64,000 nt of DNA, taken from NCBI RefSeq assembly GCF_024807845.1, contig NZ_JANUEQ010000006.1, positions 62,001 through 126,000 of the forward strand, written 5' to 3'. Position numbers and translations under genes: made by a program. The notes under the pieces were generated by a model. It was not told where the DNA came from, did not search any database, and saw nothing but the letters and a program-made list of their open reading frames with translations. Source of the stretch: Klebsiella sp. BIGb0407. GTDB taxonomy: Bacteria > Pseudomonadota > Gammaproteobacteria > Enterobacterales > Enterobacteriaceae. Positions 1-9,062 of this stretch are shown one piece after another (the first letter of the stretch is position 1; each line of letters starts with the position of its first letter).

Positions 1-39
1 TTTGTCCCGTACTGCTCCACCGACCAAATAAACTTTCAC
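1..39 (-). CDS. cca: CCA-adding enzyme, first 13 codons only (cut by window edge)
   Basis: Read on the minus strand, the first 39 bases give GTG followed by codons for K-V-Y-L-V-G-G-A-V-R-D-K. This is the start of class II tRNA nucleotidyltransferase (CCA-adding enzyme), whose N-terminus carries the GGAVRD nucleotide-binding motif. The enzyme builds and repairs the 3' CCA of tRNAs. A CTGGAG Shine-Dalgarno lies 8 bases before the GTG. ygiM lies just upstream on the same strand, the order also found in E. coli. The rest of the gene lies outside the window. Confidence 0.85.
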   Translation of the reverse strand, partial: MKVYLVGGAVRDK

Positions 40-100
40 CTGCAACTCTCCAGTAACTTTTTGTTAACTTTCATACTAAGTATAGATGCAAGGTGAATCA

Positions 101-219
101 ACCCGTCATACTTTAACTTGCCTGCGTATTATCTGCGTTCAGCCCGCCGAGTTACATAGTTTTTCTATGCTCATCGACAGGCTAAACTTGTCACCTAAAG
201 ACAACCTGAATTATTTTGG
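101..219. repeat. Dispersed palindromic element, diverged copy
   Basis: About 120 bp between cca and ygiM begins CCCGTCATACTTTAACTTGCC and ends GACAACCTGAATTATTTTGG. It has the same outer sequences and the same internal inverted repeat (CAGCCCGCCGA ... TCGACAGGCT) as the tandem copies at 944-1310, but more substitutions, and it has lost the terminal TATACCC/GGGTATA. It is non-coding; the short ORF across it is a by-product of the repeat. Confidence 0.75.
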
Positions 220-231
220 CTGGCAGATTAA

Positions 232-852
232 TCAGTTCATCCAGCGGTCATTTTTCTTGCGTCTTGGCAGCATTCTTGGCAGCAGTAACCCAACCAGCAG
301 GCCAAAGCCCGCAACCCCACCACCGTAAACAAACCACTGTAAAATAATGGCACGTTGTTTATCGTCCAACTGGACATTGGCAGCATTGACCTTTTTCTGG
401 GCGACAATTAACTGGTTCTTGAGTTGCTGATTTTCTTCTTTCAAACCATTGATAACCTCATCACTTTGCGCAACTTTCTTCTGCATTTCTGCCGTGCGCT
501 GATTCCAGGTGGTATCAATATTGGTCAGTTTATCGGTCAGCGTCTTGAGCTGACTCTCTAATTCTGGCACTCGGGTGCGGATGCTCGGCGTATTGCTTAA
601 TTGCGCGAGCGGGATCCAGACAGTACGACCATTACTTTCTCGTATTTGACCGTATTTAGTCTCTTCATTACGTTGCAGTAAGGTGACTTCTTCTCCGGCA
701 TTAACGGTACCGACCAGGCGGTAGCTATCACTCGGGCCACTTCGTACCCAAGTATTCAGTTCATCAGAAACATAACGTTTTTCGTCGGCATTAGCCGCGA
801 CGGAAACAGTAAGAGACAGCAAAGTGAAGCAAATTAGGCGTAAATTAAGCAT
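232..852 (-). CDS. ygiM: SH3-domain membrane protein YgiM (TIGR04211 family)
   Basis: 206 residues, the same length as E. coli YgiM (HtrG). A signal peptide (about 1-22, ending in AANA) is followed by a bacterial SH3 domain (about 25-90, with NTWVRSGPSDSYRLVGTV), a coiled-coil stretch (about 95-165, rich in K, Q and E), one membrane helix (about 170-190, WFVYGGGVAGFGLLVGLLLP) and a short basic tail ending RWMN. It is probably a periplasmic or inner-membrane envelope protein; its exact function is not established. It is transcribed toward cca, as in E. coli, and is divergent from ygiF across the repeat array. Confidence 0.93.
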   Translation of the reverse strand: MLNLRLICFTLLSLTVSVAANADEKRYVSDELNTWVRSGPSDSYRLVGTVNAGEEVTLLQRNEETKYGQIRESNGRTVWIPLAQLSNTPSIRTRVPELESQLKTLTDKLTNIDTTWNQRTAEMQKKVAQSDEVINGLKEENQQLKNQLIVAQKKVNAANVQLDDKQRAIILQWFVYGGGVAGFGLLVGLLLPRMLPRRKKNDRWMN

Positions 853-943
853 TAGATCGACATTTTTTCATGAGTTGTAGAAGGATAGTAGTGGCAACAG
901 TCTGACGGTGCAATCTATTAACCGGAATGAGAATCATCCAGGA

Positions 944-1310
944 ACCCCGTCATACTTCAAGTTGCCTGGGTGTTACCTGCGTCCAGCCCGCCGAATCACA
1001 TAGTGTGTCTATGCTCATCGGCGGGCTGAACTTGGCGCCTACGGGCAACTCGAATTATTTAGGGGACCCCGTCATACTTCAAGTTGCCTGGGTGTTACCT
1101 GCGTCCAGCCCGCCGAATCACATAGTGTGTCTATGCTCATCGGCGGGCTGAACTTGGCGCCTACAGGCAACTCGAATTATTTAGGGGACCCCGTCATACT
1201 TCAAGTTGCCTGGGCGTTGCCTGCGTTAAATTAGCCGAATCACATAGTTTGTCTATGCTCATCGACAGATTTTACTCGGTGTTTACAAGCGACTCTAATT
1301 ATTCAGGGTG
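944..1310. repeat. Three head-to-tail copies of a 122-bp palindromic element
   Basis: The CCCCGTCATACTTCAAGTTG start recurs at 945, 1067 and 1189, an exact 122-bp period. Copies 1 and 2 differ at a single base that I can find. Copy 3 is clearly diverged in its middle and right end. Each copy is an imperfect inverted repeat: outer arms GTCATACTTCAAGTTGCC / GGCAACTCGAATTATTTAGG and inner arms CAGCCCGCCGA / TCGGCGGGCTG. At the junctions the usual GGGTATACCC end becomes GGGGACCCC, as if ends were shared. The array fills the divergent ygiM-ygiF promoter region. Confidence 0.9.
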
Positions 1311-1448
1311 GATATTTAGCTCATTATTGCAATTTCTTACGGGTAAATACGCGACCTTACAGCTTTTTTTATCGTACTATCTGAGTATCTCATGTTAACT
1401 CTCAGGCGTGCTACGTTGTAGTGCGCTCCACCGCAAAGTAAAGAAGAT

Positions 1449-2747
1449 ATGGCTCAGGAAATCGAATTAAAATTTATCGTCAATCCACCGGTGATTACAT
1501 CATTGAGTGAAAAATTGAATGCCCTGTCGCAAGAGCAGCATGGAGCACGCCAGCTAGTGAATATCTATTATGAAACAGCAGATAATTTTCTGCGTCGTCA
1601 TAATATGGGGCTGCGTATTCGTGGCAATGGCAATCACTATGAAATGACCATGAAAACCTCAGGTCAGGTGACAGGTGGTTTGCATCAGCGTCCGGAATAC
1701 AATGTGCCACTGAGCGAACCCACGCTTGATCTGGCGTTGTTACCTGCAGAAATTTGGCCGCAAGGCGTGGATGTTGCAGAGCTTCAGCAGCAGCTTAATC
1801 CATTATTCAGCACGAACTTTAAGCGTCAGACCTGGATTGTTCAGCAAGGAACCAGCCGTATTGAACTGGCTCTCGACCAGGGTGAAGTGATCGCCGGTGA
1901 TTTACAAGAACCTATCTGCGAGTTAGAGCTTGAGCTGCTGGAAGGTGAAGCCAGCGCATTACTTATTCTGGCAGAGCAATTAGTAAATGAACCGGGCTTA
2001 CGCATGGGAAGCATGAGTAAGGCTGCCCGTGGCTACCATCTTGCGCAAGGTGCGGTTGAGCGTGCAATTAAGCCACTTGATCTGTTATCTCTGGCGCCTA
2101 AAACTACGATTGAGCAAGGTCTTCAAGCTTCTCTGGCGCAGTCGCTGGAAAGCTGGCTCTACCATGAAGAACTCTGGTTGCGCGGAAATAAAGCGGCGAA
2201 ACAACATATCATGTTAGCAGCGGGCAATGTCCGCCATATTCTGGCGTTATTCGGCGGAATTATTCCGCGTAAAGCCAGCTCACAGTTACGTGATTTGTTG
2301 CTCAGTTTTGAAGCCAGCCTTACAGAACATAACAAAGGTGATGAAGTTCTGTTCAGTGCCCAGGCCAGTATCACTAAGCTAACATTAACCCGCTGGCTGT
2401 TTGAGTCCCAGTGGCGTGACTTTGTTGATGAGAAAGGGCTGGTTAAGCTCGATGGTTCTTTAAAGCGTTTTGCTGATGGCCATCTTTCACGACATTCTGC
2501 TGAATTAAGAGCGATTTTCCAGCGTCCGTTAGGCGATGCCTATGCAGATAAACTGACCCGCCTGGTACGTGAATTAGATGCTGCACGTCTGCTGGCTGGG
2601 ATCTATCGTACTCAGCAAGCATCATCCTGGCTGGAAAACTGGCAGGGGCTGTTTGATGCAATAGTGACGAATCAAATCGTTGAGATTGAGCATTATCGTA
2701 ACGAAGCTATTTCGCAGGCACCTTTCTGGCTGCATAGCGGAAAATAA
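1449..2747 (+). CDS. ygiF: Inorganic triphosphatase, CYTH-CHAD protein
   Basis: 432 residues, close to E. coli YgiF (433). It hydrolyses inorganic triphosphate in the cytoplasm. The N-terminal CYTH domain (about 1-205) opens with the family's E-x-E-x-K motif (EIELK at residues 4-8) and carries the acidic and basic residues of the tunnel that binds triphosphate and divalent metal. The C-terminal half (about 215-430) is a helical CHAD domain rich in H, R and E, a fold that binds polyphosphate. An AAGAAG Shine-Dalgarno precedes the ATG. It is followed 22 bp later by glnE on the same strand, the E. coli arrangement. Confidence 0.95.
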   Translation: MAQEIELKFIVNPPVITSLSEKLNALSQEQHGARQLVNIYYETADNFLRRHNMGLRIRGNGNHYEMTMKTSGQVTGGLHQRPEYNVPLSEPTLDLALLPAEIWPQGVDVAELQQQLNPLFSTNFKRQTWIVQQGTSRIELALDQGEVIAGDLQEPICELELELLEGEASALLILAEQLVNEPGLRMGSMSKAARGYHLAQGAVERAIKPLDLLSLAPKTTIEQGLQASLAQSLESWLYHEELWLRGNKAAKQHIMLAAGNVRHILALFGGIIPRKASSQLRDLLLSFEASLTEHNKGDEVLFSAQASITKLTLTRWLFESQWRDFVDEKGLVKLDGSLKRFADGHLSRHSAELRAIFQRPLGDAYADKLTRLVRELDAARLLAGIYRTQQASSWLENWQGLFDAIVTNQIVEIEHYRNEAISQAPFWLHSGK

Positions 2748-2769
2748 CTGACAGGCAAGGAATACCACC

Positions 2770-5625
2770 ATGATGCCGCTTACTCCCTTGTTACAGCAAC
2801 ACTTGCAGGTTGTGTTATCACATCTGCCTGAAGATATGGATGCCCAAAAACTCACGGATGAGGCACGGGCCGTGCTCTCTCTTAGTGATTTTGTTAGCGA
2901 CAGTATGGCGGTATATCCGGCCTGGCTCGACGATTTACAACAGACGGCACCTGAGCCTGAAGAGTGGCAGCAGTATGCCAGCTGGCTGCAAGTCGCGTTG
3001 CAAGAGGTATCGGATGAAGCCGCGCTGATGCGTGTTCTGCGCCAGTTTCGCCGTCGAATCATGGTGCGAATCGCCTGGTCTCAGGCGCTGGAACAGGTCG
3101 ATACCCTCGAGACACTCAAACAACTGAGCGTGCTGGCGGAAACCTTAATTATTGCCGCTCGTGACTGGCTGTATAACGCTTGTTGCCGTGAATGGGGTAC
3201 CCCGGTTAATGCCGAAGGTATTGCCCAGCCGCTGTTGATTTTGGGTATGGGTAAACTGGGCGGTGGTGAGCTCAATTTTTCTTCAGATATCGATCTTATC
3301 TTTGCCTGGCCGGAACATGGCTCGACCGCGGGTGGCCGTCGTGAGCTGGATAACGCCCAGTTCTTTACTCGTCTTGGCCAGCGCCTGATTAAAGTACTGG
3401 ATCAGCCTACCGCAGATGGCTTTGTTTATCGCGTGGATATGCGTTTGCGGCCGTTTGGTGATAGCGGTCCCTTAGTGCTCAGTTTTGCGGCCCTGGAAGA
3501 TTACTACCAGGAGCAAGGTCGAGACTGGGAACGCTATGCAATGGTCAAAGCCCGTGTGATGGGTGACAACGACGATATCTGGAGCCATGAGCTACGCAAA
3601 ATGCTGCGTCCTTTTGTCTTTCGCCGCTATATCGATTTCAGCGTGATTCAGTCTCTGCGTAATATGAAAGGCATGATTGCGCGTGAAGTCCGGCGACGCG
3701 GTCTGACTGACAATATTAAACTTGGCGCGGGAGGTATCCGTGAAACAGAGTTTATCGTTCAGGTATTCCAGCTTATCCGTGGGGGGCGTGAACCCTTATT
3801 ACAGTCCCGGTCGCTGATGCCGACTTTGGAGGCAATCGAGCAACTTAATCTGTTGCCTGCTCATGATGCTGCCCGGCTACGTGCTGCCTATCTTTATCTG
3901 CGTCGGCTGGAAAACTTGCTACAGAGTATTAACGATGAACAGACCCAGACTTTACCTGGTGATGAGCTAAATCGCGCTCGCCTGGCCTGGGGGATGCGGG
4001 TGACCGACTGGCATGAGCTGGAACAATCGCTACAGCAACATATGCACAATGTCCGACAGGTATTTAATGAATTAATTGGTGATGATGAGCCCGAAGCGGG
4101 GGAAGATAGCGCATCTGAAGCCTGGCGTGAGTTATGGCTGGATGCACTGGATAGTGACGAAACAACCCCGGTACTTAACCATCTGACACCTGAAGTCAGG
4201 CAGCAGGTTATCAGGTATATCGCTGATTTTCGTGAGGATACTAATAAACGCACCATCGGTTCGCGGGGCAGGTTAGTGCTGGATCAACTGATGCCGCGTT
4301 TATTACGTGAGTCCTGCCAGCATGAGAGCGCCGCTCTGGCGCTTTCCCGTGTGATCCCAATCTTGCTGAGTATCGTTACCCGAACGACCTATCTGGAGCT
4401 ATTAACGGAATATCCCAGCGCGCTCAAACAACTGGTGACGCTCTGTATTGCCTCGCCGATGATTGCTGAAAAGCTCGCAAGATATCCGCTATTACTGGAT
4501 GAGCTGCTGGATCCTAATACGCTGTATCAGCCGACGGCGACCGACGCCTATCGGGATGAACTACGCCAGTATTTACTGCGCGTTCACGATGATGAAGAGC
4601 AGCAACTGGAAGCGCTACGACAGTTTAAACAGGTACAGTTATTGCGTGTTGCTGCGGCAGACATTACCGGGACTCTACCCGTAATGAAAGTGAGCGATCA
4701 CTTAACCTGGCTGGCAGAAGCGATTATTGATGCTGTTGTGCAGCAGGCCTGGGTGCAGATGGTTGCGCGTTATGGGCAACCTCGTCATTTACTGGGGCAA
4801 AATAGCCGCGGATTTGCGGTCGTAGGTTATGGAAAGCTGGGTGGACTGGAACTGGGTTACAGCTCCGATCTCGACCTGGTCTTTTTACACAGCTGCCCGG
4901 CAGATGACACCACCGATGGTGAGCGTGAAATTGATGGCCGCCAGTTTTACTTGCGCCTGGCGCAGCGTATTCTGCACTTATTCAGCACCCGTACTGCATC
5001 AGGTATTTTATATGAAGTTGATGCTCGCTTACGTCCGTCGGGAGCCGCTGGCATGCTGGTTACCACGGTAGACGCGTTTGCAGAGTATCAGAAAAATGAA
5101 GCCTGGACTTGGGAGCATCAGGCTCTGGTGCGCGCGCGAGTGGTGTATGGCGACCCAGTGCTAAACCAGCAGTTTACCGCTATCCGGCATGAAGTGTTGT
5201 GTCGGCCGAGAGAAGGGAAAGTGCTACAAACTGAAGTCCGGGAGATGCGCGAAAAAATGCGTGCACACCTGGGGAATAAAAAACGCGACCGTTTTGATAT
5301 CAAAGCTGACCAGGGCGGTATTACGGATATTGAGTTTATTACCCAGTATCTGGTACTCCGCTATGCATCGACGAGCCCTGATTTAACGCGCTGGCCTGAT
5401 AATGTGCGAATTCTGGAGCTAATGGCGCAGGATAATATTATTAGTGAAGAAGAATCCAGAGCACTCACACATGCCTACGTCACCTTACGTGATGAGCTTC
5501 ATCACTTGGCCTTACAAACGCTGCCGGGTCATGTGGCATTGAACGTATTTGTTGAAGAGCGGGAACAGGTTAACCGTAGCTGGCAGACCTGGCTTGGTGA
5601 GTCACAAGCATGCGCAACGAACTAA
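2770..5625 (+). CDS. glnE: Bifunctional glutamine synthetase adenylyltransferase / deadenylase
   Basis: 951 residues (E. coli GlnE has 946). It adenylylates and deadenylylates glutamine synthetase in response to PII signalling and so controls nitrogen assimilation. Two nucleotidyltransferase domains are visible: [19 protein letters not shown] near residue 158 (deadenylylase half) and [19 protein letters not shown] near 685 (adenylyltransferase half), each with the catalytic D-x-D. The linker and [10 protein letters not shown] region are conserved; E. coli has I where this has T in GIRETEF. It lies in the ygiF-glnE-hldE run, and an AAGGAAT stretch precedes the ATG. Confidence 0.96.
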   Translation: MMPLTPLLQQHLQVVLSHLPEDMDAQKLTDEARAVLSLSDFVSDSMAVYPAWLDDLQQTAPEPEEWQQYASWLQVALQEVSDEAALMRVLRQFRRRIMVRIAWSQALEQVDTLETLKQLSVLAETLIIAARDWLYNACCREWGTPVNAEGIAQPLLILGMGKLGGGELNFSSDIDLIFAWPEHGSTAGGRRELDNAQFFTRLGQRLIKVLDQPTADGFVYRVDMRLRPFGDSGPLVLSFAALEDYYQEQGRDWERYAMVKARVMGDNDDIWSHELRKMLRPFVFRRYIDFSVIQSLRNMKGMIAREVRRRGLTDNIKLGAGGIRETEFIVQVFQLIRGGREPLLQSRSLMPTLEAIEQLNLLPAHDAARLRAAYLYLRRLENLLQSINDEQTQTLPGDELNRARLAWGMRVTDWHELEQSLQQHMHNVRQVFNELIGDDEPEAGEDSASEAWRELWLDALDSDETTPVLNHLTPEVRQQVIRYIADFREDTNKRTIGSRGRLVLDQLMPRLLRESCQHESAALALSRVIPILLSIVTRTTYLELLTEYPSALKQLVTLCIASPMIAEKLARYPLLLDELLDPNTLYQPTATDAYRDELRQYLLRVHDDEEQQLEALRQFKQVQLLRVAAADITGTLPVMKVSDHLTWLAEAIIDAVVQQAWVQMVARYGQPRHLLGQNSRGFAVVGYGKLGGLELGYSSDLDLVFLHSCPADDTTDGEREIDGRQFYLRLAQRILHLFSTRTASGILYEVDARLRPSGAAGMLVTTVDAFAEYQKNEAWTWEHQALVRARVVYGDPVLNQQFTAIRHEVLCRPREGKVLQTEVREMREKMRAHLGNKKRDRFDIKADQGGITDIEFITQYLVLRYASTSPDLTRWPDNVRILELMAQDNIISEEESRALTHAYVTLRDELHHLALQTLPGHVALNVFVEEREQVNRSWQTWLGESQACATN

Positions 5626-5674
5626 ATATGTTATTATCCCACGCAAAATTTTATCCCGTGCTGGAGAGTCAGGA

Positions 5675-7102
5675 ATGAAAGTAACACTGCCGGAATACAG
5701 TCGTGCAGGTGTCATGGTGGTTGGTGATGTGATGCTGGATCGCTATTGGTACGGTCCAACCAGCCGTATTTCGCCGGAAGCTCCGGTGCCAGTGGTTAAA
5801 GTTGAGACTATCGAAGAACGCCCTGGAGGGGCTGCAAACGTTGCAATGAATATTGCCTCGTTAGGTGCAGGCTCTCGTTTGGTCGGACTTACCGGCATTG
5901 ATGATGCTGCTCGTGCGCTGAGTCAGACACTGGCAGGTGTTAACGTAAAGTGTGATTTTGTTTCTGTGCCCACTCATCCGACGATAACCAAACTTCGGGT
6001 TCTCTCTCGTAATCAGCAACTTATCCGTCTGGATTTTGAGGAAGGATTTGCGGGTATTGATCCTACCCCCTTGCATGATCGTATTAGCCAGGCGTTGCCA
6101 CACATTGGCGCTCTGGTTCTGTCAGACTATGCCAAGGGTGCACTGGAAAGTGTTCAGCAGATGATTTGTCTGGCGCGCGAAGCCAATGTTCCGGTACTTA
6201 TCGACCCGAAAGGTACTGACTTTGAGCGTTATCGCGGAGCAACTCTACTGACGCCAAACCTGGCAGAATTCGAAGCTGTGGTAGGTAAATGTCATAGTGA
6301 AGAAGAATTAGTGGCTCGTGGTATGGCGCTGATCGCTGATTTTTCATTATCTGCTTTACTGATAACCCGTTCAGAACAAGGTATGACCTTACTGCGCCCT
6401 GGCGTCGAGCCTTTTAACCTGGCCACGCAGGCACAGGAAGTTTACGACGTTACCGGTGCGGGTGATACGGTGATTGGCGTGCTGGCTGCGACCCTGGCCT
6501 CCGGCCATTCGCTGGAAGAAGCCTGCTATTTTGCCAATGCTGCCGCGGGTGTGGTGGTGGGTAAACTCGGTACCTCAACCGTTTCTCCTGTTGAACTGGA
6601 AAATGCGGTACGTGGTCGTTCAGATACCGGATTTGGTGTGATGAGCGAAGCCGAACTTAAGGTCGCCGTTGACGCTGCCCGTAAACGTGGCGAGCGGGTT
6701 GTGATGACCAATGGCGTGTTTGATATTCTGCATGCGGGCCATGTATCTTATCTGGCTAATGCCCGTAAACTGGGTGACCGACTGATTGTCGCGGTAAACA
6801 GTGATGCTTCCACCCGCCGTCTCAAAGGTGAAACTCGCCCGGTGAATCCTCAGGATCAGCGCATGGTGGTACTGGCGGCACTTGAAGCGGTTGATTGGGT
6901 CGTACTGTTTGAAGAGGATACGCCACAACGTTTAATTGGTGAGATCTTGCCTGACCGACTGGTGAAGGGTGGGGATTATACGCCCGATCAGATTGCCGGA
7001 AGCCAGGAAGTGTGGGCTAATGGTGGCGAAGTCATGGTCCTGAACTTTGAGGACGGTTGCTCTACGACGAATATCATCAAGAAGATCCAGAGCCATAGCT
7101 AA
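5675..7102 (+). CDS. hldE: D-beta-D-heptose 7-phosphate kinase / heptose 1-phosphate adenylyltransferase
   Basis: 475 residues (E. coli 477). It makes ADP-D-glycero-D-manno-heptose for the lipopolysaccharide inner core. The N-terminal ribokinase-type domain (about 1-320) contains [20 protein letters not shown] and the catalytic TGAGDT motif. The C-terminal nucleotidyltransferase domain (about 340-475) has [16 protein letters not shown] with the HxGH signature. The ATG at 5675 follows GTCAGGA and matches the family start; the longer in-frame upstream extension overlaps glnE and is unlikely. It starts 49 bp after glnE. Confidence 0.96.
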   Translation: MKVTLPEYSRAGVMVVGDVMLDRYWYGPTSRISPEAPVPVVKVETIEERPGGAANVAMNIASLGAGSRLVGLTGIDDAARALSQTLAGVNVKCDFVSVPTHPTITKLRVLSRNQQLIRLDFEEGFAGIDPTPLHDRISQALPHIGALVLSDYAKGALESVQQMICLAREANVPVLIDPKGTDFERYRGATLLTPNLAEFEAVVGKCHSEEELVARGMALIADFSLSALLITRSEQGMTLLRPGVEPFNLATQAQEVYDVTGAGDTVIGVLAATLASGHSLEEACYFANAAAGVVVGKLGTSTVSPVELENAVRGRSDTGFGVMSEAELKVAVDAARKRGERVVMTNGVFDILHAGHVSYLANARKLGDRLIVAVNSDASTRRLKGETRPVNPQDQRMVVLAALEAVDWVVLFEEDTPQRLIGEILPDRLVKGGDYTPDQIAGSQEVWANGGEVMVLNFEDGCSTTNIIKKIQSHS

Positions 7103-7121
7103 ATCTGTATTATGGTGTCAA

Positions 7122-7156
7122 ATCAGCAACGAGCGGAGATCACGTTCGTTGCTGAT
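7122..7156. other. Perfect 11-bp hairpin directly before cdh
   Basis: ATCAGCAACGA at 7122-7132 pairs perfectly with TCGTTGCTGAT at 7146-7156 across a 13-base loop. It lies 19 bp after the hldE stop and ends five bases before the first ATG of the next reading frame. No T-run follows, so it is not a classical terminator. It could stabilise the hldE 3' end or mask the cdh start. Confidence 0.6.
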
Positions 7157-7161
7157 CTGCC

Positions 7162-7977
7162 ATGAAGACCCGCAGATGTCAGGTAATAGTCGTGACTGAA
7201 AGCAAAGCCTCCTCTTCTCAACGACCGCGCTCGTGGCTTTTAATACTGGTGGTCATCAGTGTACTTGTACTTTTACTGCCAGCACTGTACTTCGCGTGGT
7301 TACACTATAATAGCCAGCAGTTATGGCAGATAGTGAATGAGCGTTGTGTTCCCCGGCAGCAGAGTTCAGGTTCACCCGAACCTTGCCTGAAGGTTAACCT
7401 GGCGCAGCGCTACACGGTTTTTAATGATGCCAATGGTCCGTTGCATACACTTTTGATCCCGACAGATAAAATCACCGGTATTGAAAGCGCAGAACTTCTG
7501 AAGAGCGAAACAGAAAACTATTTCCAGCATGGCTGGGACACGCGTTATTTTTTACAGCAAAAATCGACATTTCCTGTTCCAGATCGCTACCTGGCGCTGG
7601 CCGTTAATTCCCGCTATGGGCGGACTCAAAACCAGCTACACCTTCACCTGGCTTGCCTGAAACCAGAGGTCTACCAGGCCATTTTGCAGCAAAAAGCAAG
7701 TATCGGTTATCAATGGCAGGCGTTGAACACTCTCCTGTCAGGACAGCGTTATCTCGCCATTAAAGTTGCTGCGGCGACGAACCCCTTTGCTGCTCTTGCG
7801 CAGTATCTGCAAGCCAGGGGAGACCGTATGGATAACTATGGTTTAGTGCGGGTCATGGCCGATAACGGTGAGGCCATTTTGCTGGCAACTCGGTTACAGC
7901 TAACGGCACTCACCTTAGGAACCGCAGAAGAGTTACTTGATTTCGACTGTCAACTGGCTCAGCAATCAACGAGATAA
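7162..7977 (+). CDS. cdh: CDP-diacylglycerol pyrophosphatase (Cdh family)
   Basis: Up to 271 residues. It resembles E. coli Cdh, a membrane-anchored HIT-superfamily enzyme that hydrolyses CDP-diacylglycerol to phosphatidate and CMP. There is one N-terminal membrane anchor (about 24-46). The recognisable blocks are VPDRYLALAVNSRYGRTQNQ and then the catalytic His triad QLHLHLACLKP, as in Cdh (QNHFHIHISC). The C-terminus has YGLVRVM and an ATR-x-QLTAL block. Start is uncertain: the ATG at 7162 has no Shine-Dalgarno and abuts a hairpin, whereas an in-frame GTG at 7192 is preceded by CAGG. The gene is not next to hldE in E. coli. It overlaps the convergent yjjA by 12 bp. Confidence 0.82.
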   Translation: MKTRRCQVIVVTESKASSSQRPRSWLLILVVISVLVLLLPALYFAWLHYNSQQLWQIVNERCVPRQQSSGSPEPCLKVNLAQRYTVFNDANGPLHTLLIPTDKITGIESAELLKSETENYFQHGWDTRYFLQQKSTFPVPDRYLALAVNSRYGRTQNQLHLHLACLKPEVYQAILQQKASIGYQWQALNTLLSGQRYLAIKVAAATNPFAALAQYLQARGDRMDNYGLVRVMADNGEAILLATRLQLTALTLGTAEELLDFDCQLAQQSTR

Positions 7978-8469
7978 ATAATCCATACCTTGTTTAAGCA
8001 CCAGATCACAGGCTTTCATTTTTACTTCAGCGGCAAGTTCTGAATGGCTTAAATCATTCATATCCAGCTGCTGGCCATTATGTGTATTGAGTAATCCCGA
8101 CTGACCCTGGGCATAGTCCTTCTTAGTTGCGCTATTACGAGGATGCGTGAGCTTCAGCCTCTGAACTAATTTACTCTGTATTTTCTCAGCATTTGCCAGA
8201 GAGGATAGCTTGTTTCTCGTGCAGTATTCGATAACACCTGCGGCATTTGCCATCGTATTGGCGCTGAGAGCCGAGCTTCCTCCTTCAAGCAGGGTGCTTA
8301 AAGAGGAAAGAGAGAGCCCGCCACTTTGCGTTCCCGCTACGATGTTATGGTGGATTTGTTCGTCGGATAAATTAGTTAGCTTATCTTGCCAGCTGATGGC
8401 AATGCATTTTGTTGATACTAATAGAAACAGAAGTACGGTACTGCAGTTAAGCCAGTATGAGTGATTCAT
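7966..8469 (-). CDS. yjjA: DUF2501 periplasmic protein YjjA
   Basis: 167 residues with a signal peptide (about 1-24). It belongs to the DUF2501/YjjA family of unknown function. Diagnostic blocks are GGLSLSSLSTLLEGG, ALSANTMANAAGVIEYC, GLLNTHNGQQLDM and the C-terminal KACDLVLKQGMDYL. In E. coli yjjA is the last gene of the leftward run yjjP-yjjB-dnaT-dnaC-yjjA. Here it has the same strand and relative position, but dnaT and dnaC are absent and a 9-kb catabolic block lies between it and yjjB. Its end overlaps cdh convergently. Confidence 0.85.
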   Translation of the reverse strand: MNHSYWLNCSTVLLFLLVSTKCIAISWQDKLTNLSDEQIHHNIVAGTQSGGLSLSSLSTLLEGGSSALSANTMANAAGVIEYCTRNKLSSLANAEKIQSKLVQRLKLTHPRNSATKKDYAQGQSGLLNTHNGQQLDMNDLSHSELAAEVKMKACDLVLKQGMDYLSR

Positions 8470-9062
8470 TTTCTATCCCTGTATGGTTGCTATGACAGCA
8501 AGTTCCTGAGTTCAGTATATACCTGTCATACGTCAGGCTGTCCAGGTAATACACAAGCCCGGTGGCAACGTTCAATGTTCCGGGTATGACCTGATGAAGC
8601 ACTTTTTCATTTTAACAGAATGGTTATTATGCGGATGAAACCGTGACTGGTATTCAACAGAAGGTGCCTTGTTCACAGACTCTGGCCATACTGGCAGGAT
8701 AAATTTACGTATCGAACTACAATATAGCGCGCTATTTATATGTTTTTTTTTATATAGATGCCTGTTTACGACATGAATGCACAGGGTGTTGCAATTTTTG
8801 AAACCATTTGTGCGACAGCAGAACCGTCTGTCAGCATAGACCCTCTGGCAAACTTTGCAATAGTGAAAAATGATATTATCGATCCAAATAGGTATTTTCA
8901 GGAATACAAACAAGACCGGTTAACCTTTGATCCTGGCAGTACTCAGCGAGGCTTATCGTGGATTTCTGAGATAGCGCAGATATCCCATTCCATATTGATG
9001 ACTCGGGAGTGGGATACCTGAGGTATAAAATAGAAGGCAGACGTATTTATACGTCGTTACAG
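8470..9062. other. 593-bp stretch without a supportable gene
   Basis: This lies between yjjA and the end of the porin gene. The start (about 8515-8590) has a degenerate resemblance to the dispersed palindrome (ATACCTGTCATAC ... GGGTATGACC). An 87-codon ORF at 8758-9021 has no recognisable motif and no Shine-Dalgarno. It includes an AT-rich tract around 8735-8757. It may hold decayed sequence from the left edge of the catabolic insertion. Confidence 0.5.

Noticed and set aside
86-328. 80-aa ORF at the left end, and a similar 74-aa ORF at 927-1151
   Set aside because: Both are read out of the palindromic repeat, where the repeat itself happens to lack stops; no Shine-Dalgarno and the same peptide recurs with each repeat copy.
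944-1310. CRISPR array
   Set aside because: Regular 122-bp period but no unique spacers; the whole unit repeats and is itself palindromic.
2622-3062. 146-aa minus-strand ORF across ygiF/glnE, and others antisense to glnE (3894-4256)
   Set aside because: Low-complexity translations rich in C, S and R, typical of the antisense of a conserved gene.
8515-8590. ATACCTGTCATAC ... GGGTATGACC as another palindromic element
   Set aside because: Only fragments of the end sequences match; spacing and interior do not.
8758-9021. 87-aa ORF between yjjA and the porin
   Set aside because: No Shine-Dalgarno, no recognisable motif, no operon partner. Possible but unsupported.
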